From contig CAZDYP010000045.1 of the NCBI GenBank assembly GCA_964509505.1, forward strand, positions 1-31,077: a DNA stretch of 31,077 nt, in the 5' to 3' direction. The position numbers and the translations under genes are program-made. Position 1 is the first letter of the stretch. Each line of letters opens with the position of its first letter. The DNA is from CAZDYP01 sp964509505. GTDB taxonomy: Bacteria > Chloroflexota > Anaerolineae > JACRMK01. Shown in pieces: positions 5,314 through 13,005 of the stretch. The notes below the pieces were generated by a model. That model made no database searches, was not told where the DNA came from, and saw nothing but the letters and a program-made list of their open reading frames with translations.

Positions 5314-8037
5314 ATGATGAAACGCCTGAGCAGCGCGCAAATTCGCCGCGCTTTTCTCGATTACTTCAAACGTAATGGACATGCCGAAGTCGCCTCGTCG
5401 TCGCTCGTGCCTAACGACGCGACGCTGTTGTTCACCAACGCGGGCATGGTGCAGTTCAAAGACACATTTCTTGGTTTGGAGAAACGTTCTTATACGCGCG
5501 CGACCACGTCGCAAAAGTGTATGCGTGTCAGCGGCAAGCACAACGACCTCGAAAACGTCGGCCCTTCGCCGCGCCATCATACCTTCTTCGAGATGCTTGG
5601 CAACTTTAGTTTTGGCGATTACTTCAAGCGCGACGCGATTCGCTTCGCCTACGAGTTCTGCACCCAAGAGCTCGGCATTGACCCTGAACGGCTGCGCTTC
5701 ACCGTGCATACGAGCGACGATGAAGCGCATGGCTATTGGCTTGAGCTGGGTGTGAGCCCTGTGCATATTTATCGCATGGGCGATAAGACCAATTTCTGGT
5801 CCATGGGCGATGTAGGCCCCTGTGGTCCCACCTCAGAACTGCATTACGATTTCGGACCTGAGGCTTGTTCATGTCACGAACCTGATTGTTCCGTGTTGAA
5901 AGATAACGGTTGCAATCGTTGGCTCGAAATCTGGAACTTGGTGTTCATGCAGTTTGACCAAGCGGCGGATGGCACGCGTAAGCCATTGCCCAAGCCAGGC
6001 GTGGACACGGGTATGGGCTTGGAGCGCATCACCTCTGTTGCGCAAGGTGTACGCACGAACTACGACACCGATTTGTTCATGGGCATCATGGACGCCATTC
6101 AAGAAGATTTGCGCCACGACAACGCGACGCGCCAAAAAAATTATGTGGCGTATCGCGTCATCGCAGATCATGGACGCGCGATGACGTTCTTGTTGGCGGA
6201 TGGCGTGTTGCCCGGTAACGAGGGCGCGGCGTACGTCTTGCGGATGGTGATGCGGCGCGCGATGCGCTTCGGCAAACGCATGGGCGTGCAGCGCCCGTTC
6301 TTGGGCGATGTATCGCGCGCAGTTATCGCGCAAATGAGCGGGCATTACACCGAGCTCGCTGCCAAACAAGACTTCATCATCAAAGCGATTGAGCAGGAAG
6401 AAGAACGCTTCCAGCAAACGCTCGACCACGGCTTGGCGGTTTTGGATGACTTGATCGTAATGGCGCAGACGCGCAACGAAACGGTGATTGCTGGGCGTGA
6501 TGCGTTTCGTTTATGGGACACGTATGGCTTCCCGCTCGACCTCACGCGCGATGTGGCGAATGAACGCGGTTTCACGGTGGATGAAGTTGGTTTCAACGCA
6601 GCGCTAGAAGAACAACGCAAGCAATCGCAAGCGGGCGGCAAGTTCAAAATTGGCGCGCGCGAGGAAGCCTATCGCGCCTTGAATTTGCCCGAGACAAAGT
6701 TCTTGGGCTATGAGATGTTGCGCGCGACGGCGCGGGTGTTGGCAATTTTGCGCGATGGTCAAGCGGTGGTCGAAGCGAAAGCAGGCGATGCGGTCGAGGT
6801 TGTGTTAGATCAGACGCCCTTCTATGCAGAGTCGGGCGGGCAAGTGGGCGATAAGGGACGGCTCACCGTCGGTCATGCGACGATGAGTGTGGCTGATGTG
6901 CAGAAGCCGATTCATGGCGTCAACGCGCATATCGGCAAAGTGGAGGCGGGCGCGTTGCGTGTGGGTGATACAGCGCTGGCAAGTGTGGACGCGACACATC
7001 GCTTGAATGTAAAGCGCAACCATACAGCAACCCACCTCTTACACAAAGCCTTGCATGAAATTATTGGCGACCATGCAACACAAAAAGGTTCGCTCGTCGC
7101 ATCTGATCGTTTGCGTTTCGATTTCAATCATTTGTCAGCTGTGACGCGCGATGAGTTAGAGAAGATTGAAGCGCGCGTCAACCAGATGATTTTGTTAAAT
7201 TCGTCCGTGCATTGGTACGTCACGACCAAAGAGGACGCGATGCGTTCTGGCGCGATGGCGCTCTTCGGCGAGAAGTATGGCGACGAAGTGCGCGTCGTCT
7301 GCATTGCCGAAAAGGATGTGGCAGCCGAAGGGGATGTGGCAGGAGTTCAACTCCTGCCACATCAGAGGGAACGAGGAGAGTGTTATTCCCGCGAACTGTG
7401 CGGCGGCACGCACGTTGACGCGACGGGCGAAATCGGCGCGTTCTATCTCATTGGCGAGAGCGCGGTAGGCGCGGGCGTGCGGCGCATCGAAGCGGTGACC
7501 GGCGATGACGCGCGTCAATTCGCGCGTCAACAAATGGCATTGCTCGCCGCAGTCTCGTCACGCTTGCAAGTGACGCCTGAACAAGCGCCTGCCAAAGCGC
7601 AAGCCTTGTTGGATGAGCTCAGTGCGCGCCGCAAAGACATCGAGCAATTGCAACGCGACGCGGCGAAAGCCTCGTTGGAAACGTTGCTCAATCGCAAGCA
7701 ACAGATCAATGGCATCGCGCTCGTTGCGGCGCAAGTCAACGCGGCAAATGCCGAGGTGATGCGCGAGTTGAGCGATTGGTTGCGCGACCAACTGGGCTCG
7801 GGTATCGTCGTGCTGGGCGCAATCATCAGCAGTAAACCATCGCTCATTGTCTCCGTCACGCCTGATTTAGTATCGCGCGGCGTCAAGGCGGGCGACCTCA
7901 TCAAGCCGCTCGCGCAAGTGTTGGGCGGCAGCGGCGGCGGCAGACCCAACCTCGCGCAAGCAGGCGGCAAGGACGCGAGCAAGTTAGGCGAGGCATTGAG
8001 GTTGGCGACGAGTGTGGTCGAGAGTGTGTTGCAGTAA
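5314..8037 (+). CDS. alaS: Alanyl-tRNA synthetase
   Basis: A 907-residue class II synthetase that charges tRNA-Ala. The catalytic core begins 'KRLSSAQIRRAFLDYFKRNG' and includes 'FTNAGMVQFKDTFLG' and 'TTSQKCMRVSGKHNDLENVG'. The editing domain has H570/H574 ('HTATHLLHKAL') and C696/H700 ('SRELCGGTHVDATG'). The C-Ala domain ends with 'GGSGGGRPNLAQAGG'. The start is taken at ATG 5314, 8 nt after GGAG; the next codon, 5317, is equally possible, and the upstream in-frame ATG at 5248 would add 22 residues not seen in the family. About 20 extra residues sit just before 'YSRELCGGTH', where a perfect 31-bp palindrome (7333-7363) is read in frame. It is first in a cluster with a membrane protein, ruvX and mltG. 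Confidence 0.97.
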   Translation: MMKRLSSAQIRRAFLDYFKRNGHAEVASSSLVPNDATLLFTNAGMVQFKDTFLGLEKRSYTRATTSQKCMRVSGKHNDLENVGPSPRHHTFFEMLGNFSFGDYFKRDAIRFAYEFCTQELGIDPERLRFTVHTSDDEAHGYWLELGVSPVHIYRMGDKTNFWSMGDVGPCGPTSELHYDFGPEACSCHEPDCSVLKDNGCNRWLEIWNLVFMQFDQAADGTRKPLPKPGVDTGMGLERITSVAQGVRTNYDTDLFMGIMDAIQEDLRHDNATRQKNYVAYRVIADHGRAMTFLLADGVLPGNEGAAYVLRMVMRRAMRFGKRMGVQRPFLGDVSRAVIAQMSGHYTELAAKQDFIIKAIEQEEERFQQTLDHGLAVLDDLIVMAQTRNETVIAGRDAFRLWDTYGFPLDLTRDVANERGFTVDEVGFNAALEEQRKQSQAGGKFKIGAREEAYRALNLPETKFLGYEMLRATARVLAILRDGQAVVEAKAGDAVEVVLDQTPFYAESGGQVGDKGRLTVGHATMSVADVQKPIHGVNAHIGKVEAGALRVGDTALASVDATHRLNVKRNHTATHLLHKALHEIIGDHATQKGSLVASDRLRFDFNHLSAVTRDELEKIEARVNQMILLNSSVHWYVTTKEDAMRSGAMALFGEKYGDEVRVVCIAEKDVAAEGDVAGVQLLPHQRERGECYSRELCGGTHVDATGEIGAFYLIGESAVGAGVRRIEAVTGDDARQFARQQMALLAAVSSRLQVTPEQAPAKAQALLDELSARRKDIEQLQRDAAKASLETLLNRKQQINGIALVAAQVNAANAEVMRELSDWLRDQLGSGIVVLGAIISSKPSLIVSVTPDLVSRGVKAGDLIKPLAQVLGGSGGGRPNLAQAGGKDASKLGEALRLATSVVESVLQ
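7333..7363. repeat. 31-bp perfect palindrome inside alaS, read in frame
   Basis: gatgtggcaggagtt - c - aactcctgccacatc: 15-bp perfect arms around one base. The left edge word GGATGTGGCAG occurs once more just upstream (7314-7324), 18 bases away. In the protein this region is the extra segment 'KDVAAEGDVAGVQLLPHQRE' between the editing-domain strand and the metal-binding CGGTH motif. Other AlaRS proteins have only a short turn there. Confidence 0.9.
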
Positions 8038-8060
8038 ACGCGAAAACGAGGAAACGAGAT

Positions 8061-8099
8061 ACCACACCGCAAGGGTTTCCAAAACCCTTGCGGTGTGGT
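8061..8099. repeat. 39-bp perfect palindrome (18-bp arms, 3-nt loop)
   Basis: accacaccgcaagggttt - cca - aaacccttgcggtgtggt. It lies 24 bases after the alaS stop and 20 bases before the next ATG. There is no T-run, so it is a poor intrinsic terminator, though the RNA hairpin would be very stable and could affect readthrough or mRNA ends. Confidence 0.92.
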
Positions 8100-8118
8100 C
8101 AATCGGTTTGATAATGGT

Positions 8119-9822
8119 ATGAGCAATTCCCCATCAACTGAACCCCAACTAGAACCAGATATACCAGATTCACTCGCGCAGCTTGAAGCGACGGATGGCG
8201 CGACAGTGCGTGAAGCCGTGTCGCCAGACAATGACGCTACGAATGGACAAGAGCCTGCGCTATCAGCAGTTCAGCCTGATGGGACATCCGCGGAGCCAGT
8301 CACGACGAGAGCGACGAGAGACGACGAGCCGTTGCAGGAGCAAGTCATCGAGATCAAGCCCAACGACGAAATTGCGACGATTCGTGAGCGCATCTTGTGG
8401 GCGCAAGCGCCGCGCGTGATGCTGGTCGTGTCGCGCAAGAATCAAGCGCTGCGCGAGAAGATGAACTTGCGCTTGGTGCAGCGCACGGCGATGGATCAAG
8501 GCATCCAGCTTGGACTTGTCGCCTATCATCGTGACACAATTCGCATTGCGCGCGAAATTGGGCTGCCTATTTTCCCGTCGGTGAAGTCGGGCGCGCGCAA
8601 ACGCACGTGGCATGGACTGTTCCCGAAATTTGAGGAAACGGCTGATGGGCAAGAGCTCAAAGTAGTCAAGCCGACGATGCCGCGCGTGAGTCGTCAATAT
8701 CAATGGTTAGGGCTGGCGATTTTAGCGGTGTTCGTCGGCGTGGTTTCGGCAGGCGTGTTGTATTTAGCGCCCGTCGCGCAAATCGTGGTAGCGCCTGTCA
8801 GCGACAGTGTGAACGTCTCGCTGGAAGTCACTGCCGATTCGACAGTGAAAGGCGTCAATTCGTTGATGGGCGTGATTCCCGCGCGCAGCGTCGAGATACC
8901 GCTCAATGGCACAGAGCAAATTGTGCCTGCCGCGAAAAAAGCCGTGCCTGACAAGAAGGCGACTGGGACAGTCATCTTCACCAATAAAACCGATCAACCG
9001 GTCACGGTGCCCAAAGATACGGCAGTCACGACCTCGGCAGCGGAGCCGATTCGTTTTAGAACGAGTGACAACGTGGATGTGCCGCCGCGCGGGCGCGCCG
9101 AAGTAGTTATTACGGCTACCGTCGCTGGACCGACGGGCAACGTCCCGCGTTTCGCCATCAATCGTGTTGAGGGCGCGCTGGCTGTAGCGGTGGATGTGGT
9201 GAATCCCAACAACCTCGCAGGCGGCACGATGGCGCAAGTGCTGGCGGTATCGGAAAAAGATAAACGCCGTCTCGAAGAGCGCCTTGCTCAACGACTCAAG
9301 CAAGAGGCATTGATGAAATTCCGCGAGCGGCTGCAAGAGCAAGAGTTTGTTGTCCCCGAATCCATCACCGTCACATTGGAATCGGAAACATTCGATAAGT
9401 TTGTGGACGAGCCAGCTGAGTTGTTGACCTTGTCGGCGCATGCCGTGGCGCGCGCGCCCATCGTGAATGGCGCGAATGCGAACATCGTCGCGCTGAACAA
9501 ACTCAAGGCGAAAGTGCGCGATGGGTTCGAACTTATTCCCGATACTATCGTCTATACGCCAGGCGGGGTTTTGCGCGTGAATGCCGAAAAAGGCGCGGTG
9601 GCATTCGAGATGAAAGCGGCGGGGCAAACCGTCGCCGCGATTGATCGCCAATTCGTTGCGAACAGCATTCGGGGCATGACGGTCAAAGAAGCGCGCGACT
9701 GGTTGACGCAGCGTTTGCGCTTGAAACGCGCGCCGCTGGTCGAGGTCAGGCAAGATTGGCTGTCGTCGGAGCGATTGCCGTATTTTGCTTTTCGCATTCA
9801 AGTTGACGTGAGTGGAGAATAG
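8119..9822 (+). CDS. Membrane protein with a baseplate-J-like extracytoplasmic domain
   Basis: A 567-residue protein. Residues 1-85 are acidic and low-complexity. Residues 88-170 form a compact domain ('TIRERILWAQAPRVMLVVSR', later 'QRTAMDQGIQLGLVAYHRDT') typical of a Chloroflexota-associated family of unknown role. A single membrane segment near residues 196-218 ('LGLAILAVFVGVVSAGVLYL') is followed by a beta-rich outer domain resembling the baseplate J/gp47 fold ('KKATGTVIFTNKTDQPVTVP' and a 'GPTGNVPRFAINRVEG' turn). I suspect an envelope role and not a phage function, because the neighbours are housekeeping genes. ATG 8119 is preferred; GTG 8095 lies inside the palindrome. No strong ribosome site is visible. 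The downstream ruvX begins 2 nt after the stop. Confidence 0.75.
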   Translation: MSNSPSTEPQLEPDIPDSLAQLEATDGATVREAVSPDNDATNGQEPALSAVQPDGTSAEPVTTRATRDDEPLQEQVIEIKPNDEIATIRERILWAQAPRVMLVVSRKNQALREKMNLRLVQRTAMDQGIQLGLVAYHRDTIRIAREIGLPIFPSVKSGARKRTWHGLFPKFEETADGQELKVVKPTMPRVSRQYQWLGLAILAVFVGVVSAGVLYLAPVAQIVVAPVSDSVNVSLEVTADSTVKGVNSLMGVIPARSVEIPLNGTEQIVPAAKKAVPDKKATGTVIFTNKTDQPVTVPKDTAVTTSAAEPIRFRTSDNVDVPPRGRAEVVITATVAGPTGNVPRFAINRVEGALAVAVDVVNPNNLAGGTMAQVLAVSEKDKRRLEERLAQRLKQEALMKFRERLQEQEFVVPESITVTLESETFDKFVDEPAELLTLSAHAVARAPIVNGANANIVALNKLKAKVRDGFELIPDTIVYTPGGVLRVNAEKGAVAFEMKAAGQTVAAIDRQFVANSIRGMTVKEARDWLTQRLRLKRAPLVEVRQDWLSSERLPYFAFRIQVDVSGE

Positions 9823-9824
9823 GC

Positions 9825-10304
9825 TTGGACTTCAGGCGCGATGTGGGGCGGGTGATGGCGCTCGACCTGGGCGAGAAGCGTGTGGGCGTGGCGTTAAGCG
9901 ATGAAGGGCAAAGGTTGGCGACGCCCTTTGCGGTGATTCGCCGTGAATCGTTTGCCCAATTGCTGGCGCGTTTGGAACGCATCGTCGCCACAGAAAATGT
10001 GGTCGCATTGCTGATTGGACACCCACTCAGTTTGAGCGGCGAGGTAGGCCCGCAGGCGCAACATATCGAAAACGAGGCGCGACGAATTGCGGAGCATTTG
10101 CGCTTGCCGTTGATCTTGTGGGATGAACGTCTTTCGTCCGTGCGCGTCGAGCAGTTGTTAGCGTCGCATCCGAGTCAGCGTCGCAAACAACGTAAGGCGC
10201 ATGATAAGGGCGCAATGGATGCAGCGGTAGCGGCGCTGCTGTTGCAAGAGTATTTGGATACACAATATCCATCATCCGGTGAGGGTAAAGAAGCCAATGT
10301 CTGA
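9825..10304 (+). CDS. ruvX: Putative Holliday junction resolvase / pre-16S rRNA nuclease (RuvX/YqgF)
   Basis: A 159-residue RNase H-fold protein of the YqgF/RuvX family, implicated in 16S rRNA 5' end maturation and Holliday junction processing. Motifs are 'VMALDLGEKRVGVALSD' with the first catalytic Asp (about residue 14), 'LLIGHPLSLSGE' near residues 63-74, 'LWDERLSSVRVEQLL' with the acidic pair, and 'HDKGAMDAAVAALLLQEYL' with the last catalytic Asp. The TTG at 9825 is favoured because GGAGA lies 6-8 nt before it. An internal ATG at 9855 would cut the first strand very short. It lies 2 nt after the upstream gene and overlaps mltG by 8 nt, so translation is probably coupled. Confidence 0.92.
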   Translation: MDFRRDVGRVMALDLGEKRVGVALSDEGQRLATPFAVIRRESFAQLLARLERIVATENVVALLIGHPLSLSGEVGPQAQHIENEARRIAEHLRLPLILWDERLSSVRVEQLLASHPSQRRKQRKAHDKGAMDAAVAALLLQEYLDTQYPSSGEGKEANV

Positions 10305-11478
10305 TCGAAAGTCATTTCGCGAGCGGGTCGAGGCGCGTCATAAGCCGCGCTGGTCGGCGGCGCGGTTCGTGGTCTTTGTGGTGGCATTGGTGGTATGCGC
10401 CAGCTCAGGGTATGGCGTTTTTTCGCTCATGCTGCAACCAGGCGAGTCGCTGCAAACCTTGAGCGTGTTGCTCGATCAACCCGTTGACCAATGGGCGCTG
10501 AACCTCTATTTGCGTTTTCGTCAACGCGACATCGAAGCGCGCCCGAGTGGAAGCGGCAACGTCGCGTTCAGCGTGCAGAGCGGCGATACGGCGGCCACCA
10601 TCGGCGTGCGTTTGCAGCGCGCCGGGTTGATTCTCGATGCGGATTTGTTCCGCTATCTCGCGCAGGCGCGCGGCGTGGCTGCGCGGTTGGAAGTGGGCGA
10701 TTATCAATTGCAATACGGCATGACGATGGACGAGATCCTTGCCACGTTGCAGCACGGTCGCAAGCGCACGACGACCGTGCGCCTGATCGAAGGCTGGCGC
10801 TTGGAGGAAATGGCGGATGCGATTGAGAAGCAAACGAACGTCAAAGCTTCCGAATTCATAGCGGTTGCGAAGATGGGGCCCTTATATAACAATTTTGCGT
10901 TCCTCAAAGATCGGCCCAGTGGGTCGTCGCTCGAAGGCTTCTTGTTCCCTGACACGTACGAGGTGCCGCTCGATGCCAAAGCCGAGCAAATCGTCGTGTT
11001 GATGTTGACGAATTTTGATAACAAAGTCAGCAGCGAATTTTGGTCGAGGCCGCCATCGCAAGGGCTTACACCCTATCAACGCTTGATTGTAGCGTCCATC
11101 GTGGAGCGTGAGGCGCAGAAACCCGAAGAGCAGACGACCATCGCGAGTGTGTATCTAAATCGGCTTGTCAAGAATATGAAGCTCGAAGCTGATCCAACGG
11201 TGCAATACGCGATGGGGTATCAGCCCAATAAACGGGTATGGTGGAAAACACCTGTCTCGCTCGAAGAATACAACAACGTCAACTCGCCTTACAACACCTA
11301 TTTGCGACACGGCTTGCCGCCGACGCCGATTTGCAGCCCCGGACGTGGCGCGATTCGCGCGGCATTTGAACCTGCCAACAAGGATTTTCTTTTCTTCTTG
11401 GCGCGTGGCGATGGCAGTCATGTTTTCGCCAAGACATTCGAGGAACATCAAGCGAACATTGCGAAGTATCAGAAGTAA
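10297..11478 (+). CDS. mltG: Endolytic murein transglycosylase MltG (YceG-like)
   Basis: A 393-residue membrane-anchored enzyme that cleaves nascent peptidoglycan strands to end glycan polymerisation. A basic N-terminus is followed by one membrane segment (about residues 20-45, 'FVVFVVALVVCASSGYGVFS'). A LysM-like region comes next ('FSVQSGDTAATIGVRLQRAG'), then the catalytic domain with 'LEGFLFPDTYEVP', 'IVASIVEREAQ' (catalytic Glu near 270), 'ASVYLNRL', and 'GLPPTPICSPGRGAIRAA'. ATG 10297 lies inside the end of ruvX; a GTG at 10279 is an alternative. In Firmicutes alaS, ruvX and mltG also sit close together, so this cluster is ancient. A heptamer hairpin with T-runs follows and might act as terminator. 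Confidence 0.95.
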   Translation: MSDRKSFRERVEARHKPRWSAARFVVFVVALVVCASSGYGVFSLMLQPGESLQTLSVLLDQPVDQWALNLYLRFRQRDIEARPSGSGNVAFSVQSGDTAATIGVRLQRAGLILDADLFRYLAQARGVAARLEVGDYQLQYGMTMDEILATLQHGRKRTTTVRLIEGWRLEEMADAIEKQTNVKASEFIAVAKMGPLYNNFAFLKDRPSGSSLEGFLFPDTYEVPLDAKAEQIVVLMLTNFDNKVSSEFWSRPPSQGLTPYQRLIVASIVEREAQKPEEQTTIASVYLNRLVKNMKLEADPTVQYAMGYQPNKRVWWKTPVSLEEYNNVNSPYNTYLRHGLPPTPICSPGRGAIRAAFEPANKDFLFFLARGDGSHVFAKTFEEHQANIAKYQK

Positions 11479-11546
11479 ATGTGTGAACGAGGAAATGGAT
11501 ACACGCAGCAACCGTCAGGTCATAGTGAGAAGGCATGCGCTACAAG

Positions 11547-11608
11547 CAGAAAGCAGAAACCAGTGTTCTTTCATGAGCTGCTTTCTGCTTTTTGTTTTTT
11601 GCCTTCTC
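11547..11608. repeat. Inverted heptamer array, possible terminator of mltG
   Basis: Left units CAGAAAG CAGAAAC (11547-11560) face right units CTTTCTG CTTTTTG TTTTTTG CCTTCTC (11581-11608), all at period 7. The arms aagcagaaagcag (11544-11556) and ctgctttctgctt (11578-11590) pair perfectly over 13 bp and are followed by TTTGTTTTTT, so the RNA could act as an intrinsic terminator after mltG. The right half is duplicated after the N gap and encodes the lipoprotein signal peptide at 11728. Confidence 0.65.
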
Positions 11609-11618
11609 GGCGCGTGCG

Positions 11619-11718
11619 NNNNNNNNNNNNNNNNNNNNNNNNNNNNNNNNNNNNNNNNNNNNNNNNNNNNNNNNNNNNNNNNNNNNNNNNNNNNNNNNNN
11701 NNNNNNNNNNNNNNNNNN
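11619..11718. other. Scaffold gap of 100 Ns flanked by an exact 55-bp duplication
   Basis: The 55 bases before the gap (11564-11618, starting tgttctttcatgagctgc and ending ggcgcgtgcg) are identical to the 55 bases after it (11719-11773). This is what unmerged contig ends look like when a de Bruijn assembler with k about 55 leaves an overlap. The real chromosome is probably continuous here, and about 155 bases of this window (gap plus one copy) are artificial. Confidence 0.9.
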
Positions 11719-11727
11719 TGTTCTTTC

Positions 11728-12267
11728 ATGAGCTGCTTTCTGCTTTTTGTTTTTTGCCTTCTCGGCGCGTGCGCGCCAATTCAAATGACGCGTCCCGTCA
11801 CCAAGCTGGGACTCGTCGCGCCGTTTGAGGGCAAGCACCGCGCGGTAGGTTACGAAATTTTGTACGCGGTGAAGTTGGCGCTGCGTGAGCGCAACAGCGC
11901 TGAGGGTGTGGCGGGTTGGTTGGTCGAACTCGTCGCGCTCAATGCGGAGAACGACGAACAGCGCGCCGAACAAGCGCGTGTGCTGGGGGTTGATCCTGAT
12001 GTAACGGTTGTATTGGTGTGGAGTGATGCAGCAAGCCGAGAGCGTATGCCAGCACACTATCAGCAACTGGGTTTGCCTATGTTTGCGCTCGATGCGCCCA
12101 CCAATGTGATTGTGAGCGACACATCTTTCATCTCACGTTACACAGCAATTTCAAACGGCGTCGCGCCTACCGCGCTTGCCCTCAACACATACACGACGAC
12201 GCAAGCCGCGCTCAAGCAGATTGAGCAGAGCGTTCGCACACACGGCAAGCCCACGCGGGGACGATGA
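11728..12267 (+). CDS. Compact periplasmic-binding-like lipoprotein
   Basis: A 179-residue protein starting MSCFLLFVFCLLGACAP, a very short signal peptide with lipobox 'LGAC' (Cys 15). The mature part begins 'TKLGLVAPFEGKHRAVGYE', typical of strand 1 and helix 1 of type I periplasmic binding proteins (branched-chain amino-acid receptor type). It later shows 'VTVVLVWSDAASRERMPAHY' and the ending 'NGVAPTALALNTYTTTQAAL', which resembles the far C-terminal helix. Family members usually have 350-400 residues, so the middle, including most of the second lobe, seems to be missing. No ribosome site is seen; the leader is built from heptamer repeats. Longer in-frame reading through the gap is an assembly artefact. 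No transporter genes lie beside it. Confidence 0.6.
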   Translation: MSCFLLFVFCLLGACAPIQMTRPVTKLGLVAPFEGKHRAVGYEILYAVKLALRERNSAEGVAGWLVELVALNAENDEQRAEQARVLGVDPDVTVVLVWSDAASRERMPAHYQQLGLPMFALDAPTNVIVSDTSFISRYTAISNGVAPTALALNTYTTTQAALKQIEQSVRTHGKPTRGR

Positions 12268-12294
12268 GCTGTTATCGCTGAACGCTGTTCACTG
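12267..12294. repeat. 28-nt heptamer array shared by two convergent gene ends
   Basis: On the minus strand the units are CAGTGAA, CAGCGTT, CAGCGAT, AACAGCT (4 x 7). They encode the last residues of the GDPD protein (AVNSVQR) and its TAA stop (12274-12272). The plus-strand stop of the lipoprotein gene (12265-12267) abuts the array. Same 4 x 7 length as the array inside truD. Confidence 0.65.
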
Positions 12295-12994
12295 CCCGCA
12301 GCCGCTCTGGATAATTCGTGATGATGGCGTCCACGCCGAGCGCGACCATGCGGCGCAAGTCGTCCGTTTCGTTGACGGTCCAGAGGTTAACTTGCTGCCT
12401 GCGCGCATGCGCCTCTTGCACGAAAGCTGCGTTGACCAACTGCCAATGAGGATGCAGTGCGTCCGGCGCGAAATCGAGTTGTTGCAAGGCGTCGGGTTTG
12501 CTATACAAGAAACCGATGCGTAAGTCCGGCGCCAGCTGACGCACGCGCCGAATCATCGTCTGGTCGAATGATGAGATGATGACTTGATGCCCCAGGTTGT
12601 TACGTTGTGCGCATTCGACAACGGCGGCGGCAAGGTCAGCGTCGCCGTTGCTTTTGATTTCGATGTTGAGATAAAATGGCGTATGCTTGAATAAATCAAA
12701 AGTTTCTTGCAAGGTCGGAATGCGCTCTCCCGTAAACTGGGGATTGAACCAGCTGCCCGCGTCGAGCATCTTTAGTTCGGCAAGCGTGAGCGCGTCGGCG
12801 GGCCCCTGTCCATTGGTCGTGCGGTCGAGCGTGTCGTCGTGAAGGATGATGAGCTGCTTGTCTTGTGAGAATTGCACGTCGAGCTCGACGCCATCCGCGC
12901 CCAGTGCACGCGCCAACCTGAATGCTGCCAATGTATTTTCAGGCGCGCTGCCCGACGCGCCCCGATGTCCAAGATTGAGCGGGCGTGAGGTCAT
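12272..12994 (-). CDS. Glycerophosphodiester phosphodiesterase
   Basis: A 240-residue GDPD-family TIM-barrel enzyme hydrolysing glycerophosphodiesters to sn-glycerol 3-phosphate and an alcohol. Catalytic motifs are 'LNLGHRGASGSAPENTLAAF' (HR and E of the active site), 'GADGVELDVQFSQD' (metal-binding E/D) and 'LIILHDDTLDRTTNG' (general acid/base His). Later family blocks 'FYLNIEIKSN' and 'VNLWTVNETDDLRRMVALGV' are intact. ATG 12994 is preferred over 13039 because GGGAG lies 7 nt upstream and the family starts at this point; the longer form would overlap the divergent protease gene. No signal peptide is present, so it should be cytosolic. The last seven residues come from a heptamer repeat. Confidence 0.93.
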   Translation of the reverse strand: MTSRPLNLGHRGASGSAPENTLAAFRLARALGADGVELDVQFSQDKQLIILHDDTLDRTTNGQGPADALTLAELKMLDAGSWFNPQFTGERIPTLQETFDLFKHTPFYLNIEIKSNGDADLAAAVVECAQRNNLGHQVIISSFDQTMIRRVRQLAPDLRIGFLYSKPDALQQLDFAPDALHPHWQLVNAAFVQEAHARRQQVNLWTVNETDDLRRMVALGVDAIITNYPERLRAVNSVQR

Positions 12995-13005
12995 ACATAA
13001 CTCCC

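Noticed and set aside
8038..8060. Further heptamer array after alaS (aaacgcg aaaacgag gaaacgag)
   Set aside because: The spacing is 7 then 8 bases and only three units are present; too weak to call.
8061..8099. Intrinsic terminator after alaS
   Set aside because: The hairpin is strong but no T-run follows on either strand, and the downstream cluster is closely spaced. I list it as a repeat.
8764..9801. 345-codon antisense open frame opposite the baseplate-J-like gene
   Set aside because: The His/Arg-rich composition is typical of a shadow frame in GC-rich DNA, and the sense strand has domains and operon context.
8119..9822. Prophage baseplate gene
   Set aside because: The baseplate-J-like similarity is confined to an outer domain behind a membrane helix, and neighbours are alaS, ruvX and mltG with no phage genes.
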